From Paraburkholderia fungorum (lineage in GTDB: Bacteria > Pseudomonadota > Gammaproteobacteria > Burkholderiales > Burkholderiaceae), in contig NZ_CADFGE010000001.1 of assembly GCF_902833645.1 (NCBI RefSeq), positions 1,116,001 to 1,180,000 on the forward strand: 64,000 nt of DNA. The letters are read 5' to 3'. The translations under genes were made by a program, and so were the position numbers. Within the stretch, counting starts at the first letter, position 1; each line of letters opens with the position of its first letter. The notes below the pieces were generated by a model that saw only the letters and a list, made by a program, of their open reading frames with translations, searched no databases and was not told the DNA's origin. Positions 19,688 to 28,395 of this stretch are shown here, piece after piece.

Positions 19688-20076
19688 CGACTTGTCTCCG
19701 TTTTGAAAGCAATAGAAAAACGGTACAAGCCCAGAGACGCTGCATGCGAGAGGCGTTCAATTCGTCGCGACGGCATTTCTACAAGCCGACGCGGTATTGT
19801 GCAGGTCATCGTGGGCCACACAGCCCGTTGCGCGGAGGCGCCGATACACCGTTTTGCCGACGGCTTGTCTGCAACCGTCTGTAAAGCGGCTTGCCTCAAC
19901 ACGCAACAAACTGTTAAAAACGATGTCAATCGGCCTTTCCGTGGCGCTTCCGTTCTTCGCGGCAGCTTCTACAGTAAGGCATTCAGCCAGACCGGCATGT
20001 GACCTGGGTCACATGGTGGCACAGTCAGCATAACACTCCGTTCCGCACCGCTATGGTGCGTCGCAAGACACATACC
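19688..20076. other. Divergent control region of pckG and the hydroxyacid dehydrogenase
   Basis: This 389-base gap should hold both divergent promoters. Short A/T-rich segments (around 19708-19725 and 19908-19925) are candidate promoter positions. TGACCTGGGTCACATGGTGGCA near 19999-20020 contains the imperfect palindrome TGACCTGGGTCA (19999-20010). No coding frame looks real. Confidence 0.4.
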
Positions 20077-21090
20077 ATGAAGATTGCCATCCTCGACGAT
20101 TACCAGGACGCCGTCCGCAAGCTCGATTGCTTTCAACTGCTGGCCGACCACGAGGTCAAAGTTTTCAACAACACGGTACGCGGTCTCGGTCAACTGGCGA
20201 GCCGTCTTTCCGAAGTCGACGCCCTCGTCCTGATTCGCGAACGCACCCGCATCAGCTCGCAATTACTCGACAAGTTGCCGCGTTTGCGCATGATCAGTCA
20301 GACTGGCAAAGTCTCCAGCCATATCGATCTGGCGGCCTGTACCGAGCGCGGCATCGCCGTGCTGGAAGGCAGCGGCTCGCCGATCGCGCCGGCCGAGTTG
20401 ACCTGGGCACTCATCATGGCGGCTCAGCGACGGATTCCGCAATACGTAGCAAACCTTAAGCAAGGGGCCTGGCAGCAGTCCGGTTTGAAGACGTCGGCGC
20501 TGCCGCCGAACTTCGGGTTGGGCCAGGTGTTGCGCGGTCAAACGCTGGGAATTTGGGGTTACGGCAAGATCGGCCGCCTGCTTGCCGGCTACGGCAAGGC
20601 GTTCGGTATGAACGTGCTGATCTGGGGGCGCGAGCATTCGCGCGAAGCGGCGCGCGCTGACGGATATAGCGTGGCCGAGAGCCGCGAAGCGCTGTTCGAG
20701 CAGAGCGACGTGTTGTCGTTGCATCTGCGTCTGCACGACGACACGCGCGGCATCGTCAAGCAGGAAGATCTGATGCGGATGAAGCCGACCGCATTGCTTG
20801 TAAACACCAGCCGCGCTGAATTGCTCGACGAAAACGCGCTGGTGAACGCGCTGTCGCACAACCGTCCGGGGATGGTCGCGATCGATGTCTACGAAAGCGA
20901 GCCGATTCTGCAGGGCTACAGCCTGCTGCGCATGGAAAATGTGATTTGCACGCCGCACATTGGCTACGTGGAACGCGAGAGCTACGAGTTGTATTTCACC
21001 GCGGCGTTCCAGAACATTCTGGCTTTCGACGCCGGCGATACGTCCAGCGTCGCGAATCCGGAAGCCTTGCAGGGCGGGCGGCGGCGTTAA
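20077..21090 (+). CDS. D-2-hydroxyacid dehydrogenase family protein
   Basis: An NAD(P)-dependent oxidoreductase of 337 residues. The coenzyme fold starts at LGIWGYGKIGRLLAGYGKAFG (GxGxxG), followed by the family core DVLSLHLRLHDDTRGIV and the catalytic Arg in LVNTSRAELLD. The active-site Glu is in DVYESEPIL and the His in TPHIGYVERESYE. The ATG at 20077 gives the typical MKIAILDDYQD start; earlier in-frame codons (19999, 20053) are less likely. The group is close to phosphoglycerate dehydrogenase-like proteins, but it lacks the ACT domain of SerA. The substrate is not determined. Confidence 0.9.
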   Translation: MKIAILDDYQDAVRKLDCFQLLADHEVKVFNNTVRGLGQLASRLSEVDALVLIRERTRISSQLLDKLPRLRMISQTGKVSSHIDLAACTERGIAVLEGSGSPIAPAELTWALIMAAQRRIPQYVANLKQGAWQQSGLKTSALPPNFGLGQVLRGQTLGIWGYGKIGRLLAGYGKAFGMNVLIWGREHSREAARADGYSVAESREALFEQSDVLSLHLRLHDDTRGIVKQEDLMRMKPTALLVNTSRAELLDENALVNALSHNRPGMVAIDVYESEPILQGYSLLRMENVICTPHIGYVERESYELYFTAAFQNILAFDAGDTSSVANPEALQGGRRR

Positions 21091-21124
21091 TCTTCGGCGC
21101 CGCGGCGCCGTTGCCCCTCCAGGC

Positions 21125-22000
21125 TCAGCGCGCTTCGTGCGCGCCGGCTTCCAGCAGATCGGGCACACGCTCGAGAAAGGTCTCACCATCGGTTCGGCCG
21201 AGGTTGTACGCGTGCACCATCTGCGACGGGCTCGTGTAATCCCAACTCGAAATCGGCACCTTGCGCGACGGCTGCACATACAGCCGTTGCTGCACGCCGT
21301 GCGGCACGACGAACATCTGCGGCCGCGGGTAAAGACGCGTGACCATGACCAGCACGTTGCCGGGCGCTTCTGCGTCGAGCGCACCGACCGGCACATTGTC
21401 GACCATTCCGCCATCCAGCACCGGCCGGCCATTGCGTCGCAAAACCGGCGTGAACGGTGGCGTACTCGAGGATTGCAGAATCAGATCGGCGAGATCCTCG
21501 ACTGTCGCGCAATCCTGCGCGCGCACGAATTCCGGATGAAAACCGAGCGTCTGACCCAGCGTTGGATGCAGCGTTTTCCGCACGTATTTCTCAATGTTGT
21601 ACGCAATCAGGCCGGCGGCGACCGCGCTTCGCGCGCCGAGCCAGCGCGGCAGGTGCGATACGCCGATGCGGATTTCGGGCGCGTCGGCAAGCGTGGAGAA
21701 TTTGTCGCTGTAGATGTCCAGTAGTGCCTGCCGGTAGATCCGGTAATGCGGAAAAACCGATTCGCCGCGCAGCAGATTGCCCCAGTACGCGTTGCGGGTG
21801 TTGTGGCGCAGCGCGCCTTCGTAATAGCGCATGACCCAGTCGGAATCGCGCGTGTAAAGCATGCACGCAGTAGCGGCGCCGGCCGAGATGCCGGTGATGA
21901 CGCGCGGGCGGATAGCCAGTTCCGGCTGCACCACGTCCCAGAACCCCGCCTGCCACCAGCAGCGATTGCCGCCGCCAGCGAATACGACCTGATCGAACAT
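21125..22000 (-). CDS. Patatin-like phospholipase
   Basis: An acyl hydrolase of 291 residues with a Ser-Asp dyad. The oxyanion element GGGNRCWWQAG is near residue 8. The nucleophile motif GISAG is near residue 38, and the catalytic Asp is in DGGMVDN near residue 208. The ATG at 22000 has AGAGGA upstream; the frame extends to 22126 without a site. No signal peptide is seen, so cytoplasmic action is expected unless secreted by another route. It is convergent with the upstream dehydrogenase gene and 43 bases from the thioesterase gene in the same direction. Confidence 0.88.
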   Translation of the reverse strand: MFDQVVFAGGGNRCWWQAGFWDVVQPELAIRPRVITGISAGAATACMLYTRDSDWVMRYYEGALRHNTRNAYWGNLLRGESVFPHYRIYRQALLDIYSDKFSTLADAPEIRIGVSHLPRWLGARSAVAAGLIAYNIEKYVRKTLHPTLGQTLGFHPEFVRAQDCATVEDLADLILQSSSTPPFTPVLRRNGRPVLDGGMVDNVPVGALDAEAPGNVLVMVTRLYPRPQMFVVPHGVQQRLYVQPSRKVPISSWDYTSPSQMVHAYNLGRTDGETFLERVPDLLEAGAHEAR

Positions 22001-22043
22001 CTTGGCTTTTTCCTCTAATACAGCTTGCGAGCCCGTTTGGGCC

Positions 22044-22448
22044 TCAGTCGAGCAGCGCGTAGGTGGTGGTGGCGTGGACGGCCATGTTGCCGGCTTCGTC
22101 GAATAACTCGACTTCGCCGAACACAAGATTGCGGCCCATGCGCAGCACGCGCGCGGTGATCAGGACGTCACCGTTGCGGACCGCACGCATGAAACTGATG
22201 TTGAGCGACACCGTGCTCATCGGCTTGAAGCCGCCGAGCGCGGCCGAGATGGCGACGATCATCGCCGTGTCGGCGGCCGCCATGAATACTTGCCCGCAGA
22301 TCACACCGCCCGAATGACGCAGGCCGCCGGAAAACGGCAGCCGCAAGGTCGCGCTTTCTTCGTCGACCTTGACCGGGGTCAGCGTGAGCGCACGGACCCA
22401 GGGCGCAAGGATGCGGTCCAGCAACTCGTTAATCTCTTTGTCATCCAT
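22044..22448 (-). CDS. PaaI-type hotdog-fold thioesterase
   Basis: This 134-residue single hotdog domain has the family helix motif RHSGGVICGQVFMAAADTAM, where the Gly-rich turn and Asp sit at the active site. The later FMRAVRNGDVLITARVLRMG strand pair also fits. Such enzymes hydrolyse acyl- or aryl-CoA thioesters. It lies upstream of the patatin gene in the same direction (43-base gap), so a shared lipid or acyl-CoA role is possible but unproven. Confidence 0.87.
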   Translation of the reverse strand: MDDKEINELLDRILAPWVRALTLTPVKVDEESATLRLPFSGGLRHSGGVICGQVFMAAADTAMIVAISAALGGFKPMSTVSLNISFMRAVRNGDVLITARVLRMGRNLVFGEVELFDEAGNMAVHATTTYALLD

Positions 22449-22608
22449 GGCGGTCCCCCGGTCGAACGCCGCGCGAGGCTTCGAGCGGCAGGTATCCGCG
22501 ACATGATACCGGGACGGTGATCCCTATGCCTTCAAGGCGCCTGACGACGACGAGCTCCGGATACGGGGCCCTCCGCTCCGGAATTTTTAAGAAATCTGCT
22601 AAAGGGGC

Positions 22609-22637
22609 TTGGCAATCTCGGAAAGTTTCGGCATAAT
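22609..22637 (+). promoter_or_regulatory. Sigma70 promoter of tRNA-Lys
   Basis: TTGGCA (22609-22614) and CATAAT (22632-22637) are separated by exactly 17 bases. The start site would fall just before the tRNA 5' end at 22651. Confidence 0.8.
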
Positions 22638-22650
22638 TTCGCTTCTGTTG

Positions 22651-22726
22651 GGGGCGTTAGCTCAGTTGGTAGAGCAGCGGACTCTTAATCCGTAGGTCGA
22701 GTGTTCGAGTCACTCACGCCCCACCA
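22651..22726 (+). tRNA. tRNA-Lys (anticodon CTT)
   Basis: This is a 76-base cloverleaf with acceptor stem GGGGCGT/ACGCCCC. The D-arm is TAGCTCAGTTGGTAGAGCA and the anticodon loop ACTCTTAAT gives CTT. The T-arm is GTGTTCGAGTCAC, and the A discriminator and CCA are encoded. A promoter and a terminator flank it closely. Confidence 0.97.
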
Positions 22727-22748
22727 CCGAATTTGGCAGTAGGAAATC

Positions 22749-22783
22749 AAGCACTGGCGAGCGATCGCGGTGCTTTTTTTTCG
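22749..22783 (+). terminator. Terminator of tRNA-Lys
   Basis: AAGCAC (22749-22754) pairs with GTGCTT (22770-22775), with inner pairing across GCGAGCGATCGCG, and is followed by eight T. The rest of the 321-base gap to 23048 holds only A/T-poor DNA in which I see no gene. It should contain the promoter of the next gene. Confidence 0.75.
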
Positions 22784-23047
22784 TCTGTAGCCCGCACGTG
22801 CAGGCCTCAAAAGCTGGCCTTCGCCGGAATCGGAGAATCCAGACCAAGCATTTCATCAATCTTTTCTGAAGCTCGAAGGTGGCATACATCAGCGAGCGCG
22901 GCCCCTATCGGGCGCGCCGAAATCCGTCGGCGCAGGTACCGTAAAATGAACTCACCTGCACACCCAGCGCGGTATCAAAATGCCGCCTCCCCCATTCCCC
23001 GCCATGCCATCGGGACCCACGATTCGTAGTTGCGGAGCCTCATCGCT

Positions 23048-23794
23048 ATGTCCAAGTCCAAGCTAAAACCAGGCGATCTCGGTATCCCGCTTTCCGAAAA
23101 AGAATTCGACGAACTCGATGAATTTCTGGTCTCCGATCTGACGTCGGAGGAAACGTTAACGATCGAAGGGCTCGACGGATACCTGACCGCACTCGCAATC
23201 GGGCCGACTACCGTACCGCCCAGTTACTGGCTGCCGGGAGTCTGGGGGCCGAGCGAGGATGACGCACCTGCATTCGAAACAATGGATCAGGCGCAGCACA
23301 TTCTCGGTTTGATCTTGCGGAATATGAACGGCATCGTCATCAGTCTGGAGGATGACCCCGACGAGTTCGAGCCGGTGTTCGGCTTCAGCCGCGTTGACGA
23401 CAGCGAGCGCGAATACATCGACGGCGAAGCGTGGGCTTTCGGCTTCATGCAGGGCCTCGCGCTGGTTCGAGCAGACTGGCAAGCGCTGTTCGATAGCGAG
23501 CAGGGCCAGGCATGGCTAAATCCGCTGCATTTGATGGGTTCAGACGGACTGACGCCTGAAGAATTGGCGTTGATCGCCACACCGGAACAGCGCGAATCCC
23601 TCACCAACCAGATTCCCGCCAGCATCGCCGCGATCTATCGGTTCTGGCTCCCTTACCGTCAGGCCGTCCACGAACAGAAACTCACCGCCACGATCCAGCG
23701 TACCGAACCCAAGGTCGGCCGCAACGACCCATGTCCTTGCGGCAGCGGCAAAAAATTCAAGAAATGCTGCGGCGCTGCGGCGGAACTCCACTGA
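23048..23794 (+). CDS. UPF0149/YecA-family protein with SEC-C zinc motif
   Basis: This 248-residue protein has an N-terminal YecA/YgfB-like helical domain (residues about 15-190; [34 protein letters not shown]). A C-terminal SEC-C motif, [19 protein letters not shown], follows. SEC-C modules bind zinc and, in SecA, mediate SecB and ribosome contacts. E. coli YecA uses it to bind ribosomes and SecA substrates. The ATG at 23048 is favoured over one six codons upstream. No partner gene is adjacent. Confidence 0.9.
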   Translation: MSKSKLKPGDLGIPLSEKEFDELDEFLVSDLTSEETLTIEGLDGYLTALAIGPTTVPPSYWLPGVWGPSEDDAPAFETMDQAQHILGLILRNMNGIVISLEDDPDEFEPVFGFSRVDDSEREYIDGEAWAFGFMQGLALVRADWQALFDSEQGQAWLNPLHLMGSDGLTPEELALIATPEQRESLTNQIPASIAAIYRFWLPYRQAVHEQKLTATIQRTEPKVGRNDPCPCGSGKKFKKCCGAAAELH

Positions 23795-23880
23795 AAGCAA
23801 TTTCCTTCAATACACCTCTGCCCACTGCCCGATACCGTTGAGCGTCGCAAATCCTGCGCACTCACGTATCGAGGCATCAG

Positions 23881-24468
23881 ATGACCGTCTTACTCTCCAT
23901 GGCCGCGTTCGCGCTGGCCTCGTCGATCTCTCCCGGTCCGGTCAACGTCGTCGCGCTCAGCGCCGGCGCGCAACATGGCTTCAATGCAAGCATGCGGCAT
24001 GTAACCGGCGCCACCGTCGGGTTCACGTTGCTGCTATTGCTCATCGGCCTGGGGCTGCATGAGTTGCTCGCGTATTTCCCCAATCTGATCGACATCGTCA
24101 AATGGGCGGGCATTGGCTTTCTGCTTTACATGGCCTACAAACTTGCCGTCGATGACGGCAAGCTCGGCGCGGACAAGCCCACTCGCGGACCATCCTTCGC
24201 CTACGGCGCCGCAATGCAGTGGCTCAACCCGAAAGCCTGGCTCGCGTCTCTAGTCGGCATGGGCGCCTACGCGGCAGATGGCGACGGCCGGCTCGTCTGG
24301 CAATTCACTGTCGTGTATTTCGTGGTGTGCTATCTGTCGATTGCGAGTTGGGCGTATGCCGGCACCTTTCTGCGTCGGTACCTGCAGGAGCCGACGCGCG
24401 TGAGGTTGTTCAATCGCGCGATGGCGACGCTGCTCGCGGCTAGCGCGCTGTATCTGCTGATCGCGTGA
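23881..24468 (+). CDS. LysE-family exporter
   Basis: A 195-residue inner-membrane protein with five to six hydrophobic segments. SSISPGPVNVVALSAGAQHG is the family signature, with MQWLNPKAWLASLVGMGAYA in the second half. It is convergent with an AraC-type regulator 22 bases away. Exporters of this family are often next to such a regulator, so it may be its target, though regulator and exporter promoters are far apart here. The substrate is unknown. Confidence 0.9.
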   Translation: MTVLLSMAAFALASSISPGPVNVVALSAGAQHGFNASMRHVTGATVGFTLLLLLIGLGLHELLAYFPNLIDIVKWAGIGFLLYMAYKLAVDDGKLGADKPTRGPSFAYGAAMQWLNPKAWLASLVGMGAYAADGDGRLVWQFTVVYFVVCYLSIASWAYAGTFLRRYLQEPTRVRLFNRAMATLLAASALYLLIA

Positions 24469-24489
24469 CACGAACCGCACAACCTCCCT

Positions 24490-25335
24490 TCAACTGCGAT
24501 ACTGCCCCGGCGTCGCAGCAACCAGCCGCTTGAAGGTCCGTTGCAGATGCGCCTGATCGGCAAAGCCCGCATCGAGCGCCACGTCCGCAATCGGATAACC
24601 GCGCCGCAGTTGCGCCCGGCTGTACTGGATGCGCCGGTTGATCAGATATGCATGCGGTGTCATGCCATAGCGCTGCTTGAACGCGCGGATCAGGTGCGAG
24701 GCGGAAAGCCCGGCCGCGTTGCAGACATCCTCCAGCTTCAGCGCACGCGTGCAGTTTTCGGCGATGAATTCCGCGGCCTGCGCGAGTTGACCGCTCGCGT
24801 CGTCATCCGGCAAGGGAGCCGGATTCAACTTCTGTTGCACTTCGGAGAAGAAGGTAACGGCGGCGCTTTCCTTGCGCATAAGTTCCCTATCGTCCTCCAC
24901 GAGGATCGCGTATAGACGGTTCAAACCATCGAATAGTGCCGGGTCCGTCGTCATGGTCTGCGAGAAGGCGCGAAACGCGTGGTTGTCGCTGAAACCCAGA
25001 TCGTGCTGCAACCCCGTGAGCCAATTGACTTCAACGTGCAGCATCCGATACGACCAGCGCTCGTCGGCAACCGGGTTACACGCGTGCACGTCGTCCGGAT
25101 TCATCATCACCACCGCGCCGGCGCCGACCCATTCGCTCGCGTGGCGATTCACATACACGCTATGGCCGCCGGTCACCGCGCCGATCGAGAACGTCTCGTG
25201 CGAGTGTTTGGCGTAGCAGACTTCGCGGCCGTCTTCGATGGAACGCGCCTCGATGAACGGCAACGCGTCATCACGCCAGAACTTCGGCGCCGCAGCCGCC
25301 GCCGCTGACTCACTCCGGTCGTTCGTCCCGCTCAT
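24490..25335 (-). CDS. AraC-family regulator
   Basis: A 281-residue regulator with an AraC-type cupin ligand domain at the N-terminus (YAKHSHETFSIGAVTGGHSVYV, then VVMMNPDDVHACNP). The double helix-turn-helix begins near residue 180 (LKLEDVCNAAGLSASHLIRA and IADVALDAGFADQAHLQR). The ATG at 25335 has GAGGAG 5-6 bases upstream; the frame is open to 25500 without a site. It is back to back with the PadR gene (179-base gap) and convergent with the LysE exporter. Confidence 0.9.
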   Translation of the reverse strand: MSGTNDRSESAAAAAAPKFWRDDALPFIEARSIEDGREVCYAKHSHETFSIGAVTGGHSVYVNRHASEWVGAGAVVMMNPDDVHACNPVADERWSYRMLHVEVNWLTGLQHDLGFSDNHAFRAFSQTMTTDPALFDGLNRLYAILVEDDRELMRKESAAVTFFSEVQQKLNPAPLPDDDASGQLAQAAEFIAENCTRALKLEDVCNAAGLSASHLIRAFKQRYGMTPHAYLINRRIQYSRAQLRRGYPIADVALDAGFADQAHLQRTFKRLVAATPGQYRS

Positions 25336-25460
25336 TGCCTGCTCCTCGATCATGCACTTTGTTCCATCACGGTCTTCGCGCCCGTGCCTAAGCACATTCG
25401 CGCGAACCACATCGTAACGGTGCAGTCCGCCACGGGCACAGAGATTTCGGCATCCCAAGC

Positions 25461-25513
25461 TTGCCAATCTCAATAACCTAGTTATATTATGACTAGACAC
25501 ACAAAGACTAGTC
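25461..25513 (+). promoter_or_regulatory. Promoter and CTAG-type operator before the PadR gene
   Basis: TTGCCA (25461-25466) and TATATT (25483-25488), 16 bases apart, form a candidate promoter. CTAGT (25478-25482) and ACTAG (25492-25496) form an inverted pair straddling the -10. A second perfect palindrome GACTAGTC (25506-25513) ends one base before the start codon. CTAG is rare in this DNA, so three copies in 36 bases suggest an autoregulatory operator for PadR. Confidence 0.5.
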
Positions 25514-25514
25514 T

Positions 25515-26189
25515 ATGCCGACTCCGCCCATGGTCCGTCACTCTCCGCTTGCCCTTGCCGTCCTCGCCATGCTGACTGAGGCGCCCATGCATCCATACCG
25601 GATGCAGCAGCTCATCAAGGCACGCGGCAAGGACGAGGTCATCAACGTCGGTCAGCGCAACAGCCTGTACCAAACGATCGATCGTCTGTTGCGCGGCGAT
25701 CTGATCGCCATCCGCGAGACGGAACGCGACGGCGCGTTCCCGGAGCGCACGGTCTATGAAATTACGGAAGCCGGCCGCGACACCGGCCGTTTGTGGCTGC
25801 GCGAACAGCTCGCCCAACCGGCCCGCGATTTCCCGGCCTTTCCGGCCGCCCTCTCCTTCCTGCCGCTGCTCTCGCCCGATGACGTGTGCCGTCAACTCGT
25901 TACCCGCATCGGCGCGCTCGAACGGGAATTGATCCGCTTCGACGAGAACACGCGCCAGGCCACCGAGATACACGTACCGCGGCTTTTCCTGCTCGAAGGC
26001 GAACTGATGCGCGCACAACTGGTGGTCGAACTGGACTGGGTTCGCAGCGTAGTGGCCGATCTGAAGGCCGGCACCTTGACCTGGAGCCAGGAATGGCTTG
26101 ACGAGATCGCGCAACGTTTCATCCTGCCGGCCGGCGAAACCAGGTACCGGCCGAGCCAACCTGCCGCAAAGAAGGGGACGAAGTCATGA
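25515..26189 (+). CDS. PadR-family transcriptional regulator
   Basis: A 224-residue regulator. The N-terminal PadR winged helix shows LAVLAMLTEAPMHPYRMQQL and the wing RTVYEITEAGRDTGR. The C-terminal part is the helical Vir-type dimerisation domain. PadR proteins usually repress a nearby enzyme gene until a phenolic or toxic ligand binds. Its stop overlaps the ATG of the flavin monooxygenase gene (ATGA), a strong sign of co-expression. No ribosome site stands out before 25515; Met6 (25530) is an alternative start. Confidence 0.88.
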   Translation: MPTPPMVRHSPLALAVLAMLTEAPMHPYRMQQLIKARGKDEVINVGQRNSLYQTIDRLLRGDLIAIRETERDGAFPERTVYEITEAGRDTGRLWLREQLAQPARDFPAFPAALSFLPLLSPDDVCRQLVTRIGALERELIRFDENTRQATEIHVPRLFLLEGELMRAQLVVELDWVRSVVADLKAGTLTWSQEWLDEIAQRFILPAGETRYRPSQPAAKKGTKS

Positions 26190-27562
26190 GTCGCGAACCC
26201 ATGGAAGTGATCGTGATCGGCGCCGGCACGGGCGGTCTCTGTCTGGCCCACGGATTGAAGCGCGCCGGTATCAATGTGAATGTCTACGAACGCGATCGCA
26301 CTCGCGCGGACGGTTTGCAGGGCTATCGCGTCGGTATCAATCCGCACGGACTGGCGTCGCTGGAAGCCTGCCTGCCGCCGGCGCTGTACGCGACCTTCCT
26401 CGCGACTTGCGCGCGCACACCCGGCCACTTCAACATCCTGACCGAGCGAATGACCGAACTGCTCACGGTGCCGCTCGAAGACGAGTGGATGAGCGGCGGC
26501 AAATCGGTCAGCCGGATGACACTCCGGCAAGTGCTGCTCACGGGCCTCGAAGCGCACGTGCATTTCGACAAGACTTTCACGTCGTACGAACAGCATGCCG
26601 ACGGCAGCGTGACCGCGCATTTCGCGGACGGCACCCACGTCACCGCGGACCTGCTGGTCGGCGCGGACGGCGCGCGCTCGAAGGTGCGCCGCCAGTTGCT
26701 GCCGCACGCGCGGCTGGAGAACACCGGCATCGTCAGCGTCGGTGCCAAGGTGCCGATGGACGAAGCGTCACGCGCGCTGCTGCCGCCCAAGGTGCTCGAC
26801 GGCATTACGCTGATCAACGCGCCGAAGGGTTACGGCGGCATCGTGCACGTGATGGAATTTCCGTGGCGCGCGGACGGCAACGGCATGAAAGAAGGTATCG
26901 GCAGCAACAACGCCGAGCTGCTTTCGCGTTGGCCCGGACTGCTCTACGACAACACGCGCGACTATCTGATGTGGGGGGTCTGGGGCGCCTTGCGCAACTT
27001 GCCGGCCGATCCGAAACCGCTCGGACAAGCCGCATTGCTCGCGCTCGCGACGCAGATCACCGACGGCTGGCATCCGAATCTGCGCGCGCTGATTCGCGCG
27101 TCGGATCCGTCCACTGCGTTCAGTGTCGATGTGCGCACGTCGGTTCCCGTCGACGCATGGCCGACCACCAATGTCACCGTGCTGGGCGATGCGGTCCATC
27201 TGATGACGCCGGGCCGCGGCGTGGGCGCGAACACCGCGTTGCGCGATGCCGCGCTGCTCGCCTCACGTCTGGCCGATGCGCAACAGGGCAAGCTGTCGGG
27301 ACGCGCCGCGGTCGCGGGTTACGAGGAGGAGATGCGCCGCTACGGCTTCCACGCGGTCGCGGAATCGCGCAAGCAGTTCGACGCAAGCGGCGCGCTGCAT
27401 CGGCCGGTGGTCGGACGCATGGCGCTGAGCGCAATGCGCACCACCTTGCGCGTGGTGAACAATGTGCCGATGCTCAAGCGTCGCATGATCGACGCCGAGA
27501 ATGAATTTCGCGGCGTCGATCGTCATAACCGCGGCGCGGCGGCAGCCGCGCCCGGTCAGTAA
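26186..27562 (+). CDS. FAD-dependent aromatic-type monooxygenase
   Basis: A 458-residue group A flavin monooxygenase. The dinucleotide fold is VIVIGAGTGGLCLAHGLKRAG and the DG motif is LLVGADGARSKVRRQLL. The ribityl-binding motif is VLGDAVHLMTPGRGVGANTA. Such enzymes hydroxylate or decompose aromatic rings, polyketides or antibiotics using NAD(P)H and oxygen. Translation is coupled to the PadR gene, so its substrate or product is likely the PadR ligand. The actual substrate is unknown; antibiotic-inactivating TetX-like activity is another possibility within this fold. Confidence 0.88.
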   Translation: MSREPMEVIVIGAGTGGLCLAHGLKRAGINVNVYERDRTRADGLQGYRVGINPHGLASLEACLPPALYATFLATCARTPGHFNILTERMTELLTVPLEDEWMSGGKSVSRMTLRQVLLTGLEAHVHFDKTFTSYEQHADGSVTAHFADGTHVTADLLVGADGARSKVRRQLLPHARLENTGIVSVGAKVPMDEASRALLPPKVLDGITLINAPKGYGGIVHVMEFPWRADGNGMKEGIGSNNAELLSRWPGLLYDNTRDYLMWGVWGALRNLPADPKPLGQAALLALATQITDGWHPNLRALIRASDPSTAFSVDVRTSVPVDAWPTTNVTVLGDAVHLMTPGRGVGANTALRDAALLASRLADAQQGKLSGRAAVAGYEEEMRRYGFHAVAESRKQFDASGALHRPVVGRMALSAMRTTLRVVNNVPMLKRRMIDAENEFRGVDRHNRGAAAAAPGQ

Positions 27563-27575
27563 CGCGATCGAGCGG

Positions 27576-28370
27576 TTACTTCGCGCTCACGTCGATATTG
27601 CCGAGGTATTTCGCTGCCAGCGTCTTCACCGTACCGTCGGCCTGGACCTTCGCAATCGCCGCGTTCAACTGGTCGCGCAGCGCGGTGTCGCCCTTGCGAA
27701 TCCCGTAGGCAATACCGCTGCCGAGAATCTTGTCGTCGCGTACCGGTTGACCGACGAACGCGTAGTCCTTGCCGTCAGGTTTCGACAGAAAGCCTGTCTG
27801 TCCAGCCGGCGCGAGAACGAGCGTCGCATCGAGCCGGCCCGCCATGAGATCCGCGTACACCTGGTTCTGATCCTGGTACGGCACGACGATGACGCCGGCC
27901 GGCTCCCAATGCGTCTTCGCAAAGGTTTCCTGGATCGATGCCTGCAACACCCCGACGCGTTTGCCCTTCAACGATGCCGGCGTCGGCAGCAACCCGCTGT
28001 CGCGTTTCGCGATCAGTTGCGTCGGCACGCGATACACGACGGTGGTGAAATCGATCGCCTGACGGCGCTGCTCGGTCGCGTTCATCGCCGAATTGATCGC
28101 GTCGAACTTGCGTCCCTGCAGCGCGGGAATCAGACCGTCGAATGAGGTTTCGACCCATTTGCACGTCATATGCGCCGCGGCGCAAACAGCATTGCCGACG
28201 TCGATGTCGAGACCCTGCAGTTCACCGTTCGGCCCTTTGGATTCGAACGGCGGATATTGCGCCTCGAGTCCGAAACGCAGCGTCGAGGTGTCCGCGGCAA
28301 GAGCAGCCGGCGATGCGGCGATCGCAGTCAATACGCAGGCCAGCGCCAATAGAGGCTTAAGCACATTCAT
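27576..28370 (-). CDS. Periplasmic amino-acid-binding protein of an ABC transporter
   Basis: A 264-residue type II solute-binding protein. A signal peptide covers about residues 1-25 (cleavage after AALA). The fold markers are LRFGLEAQYPPFESKG, LQGLDIDVGNAVC, FDGLIPALQGRKFDAI and DFTTVVYRVP, as in lysine/arginine/ornithine or histidine receptors. The ATG at 28370 is preceded by AAGGGA. No permease or ATPase gene is adjacent, so it must work with a transporter encoded elsewhere. It follows the aminotransferase gene by 25 bases in the same direction. Confidence 0.9.
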   Translation of the reverse strand: MNVLKPLLALACVLTAIAASPAALAADTSTLRFGLEAQYPPFESKGPNGELQGLDIDVGNAVCAAAHMTCKWVETSFDGLIPALQGRKFDAINSAMNATEQRRQAIDFTTVVYRVPTQLIAKRDSGLLPTPASLKGKRVGVLQASIQETFAKTHWEPAGVIVVPYQDQNQVYADLMAGRLDATLVLAPAGQTGFLSKPDGKDYAFVGQPVRDDKILGSGIAYGIRKGDTALRDQLNAAIAKVQADGTVKTLAAKYLGNIDVSAK

Positions 28371-28395
28371 AGCAGGTCCCTTTTCTTTCGATAAA

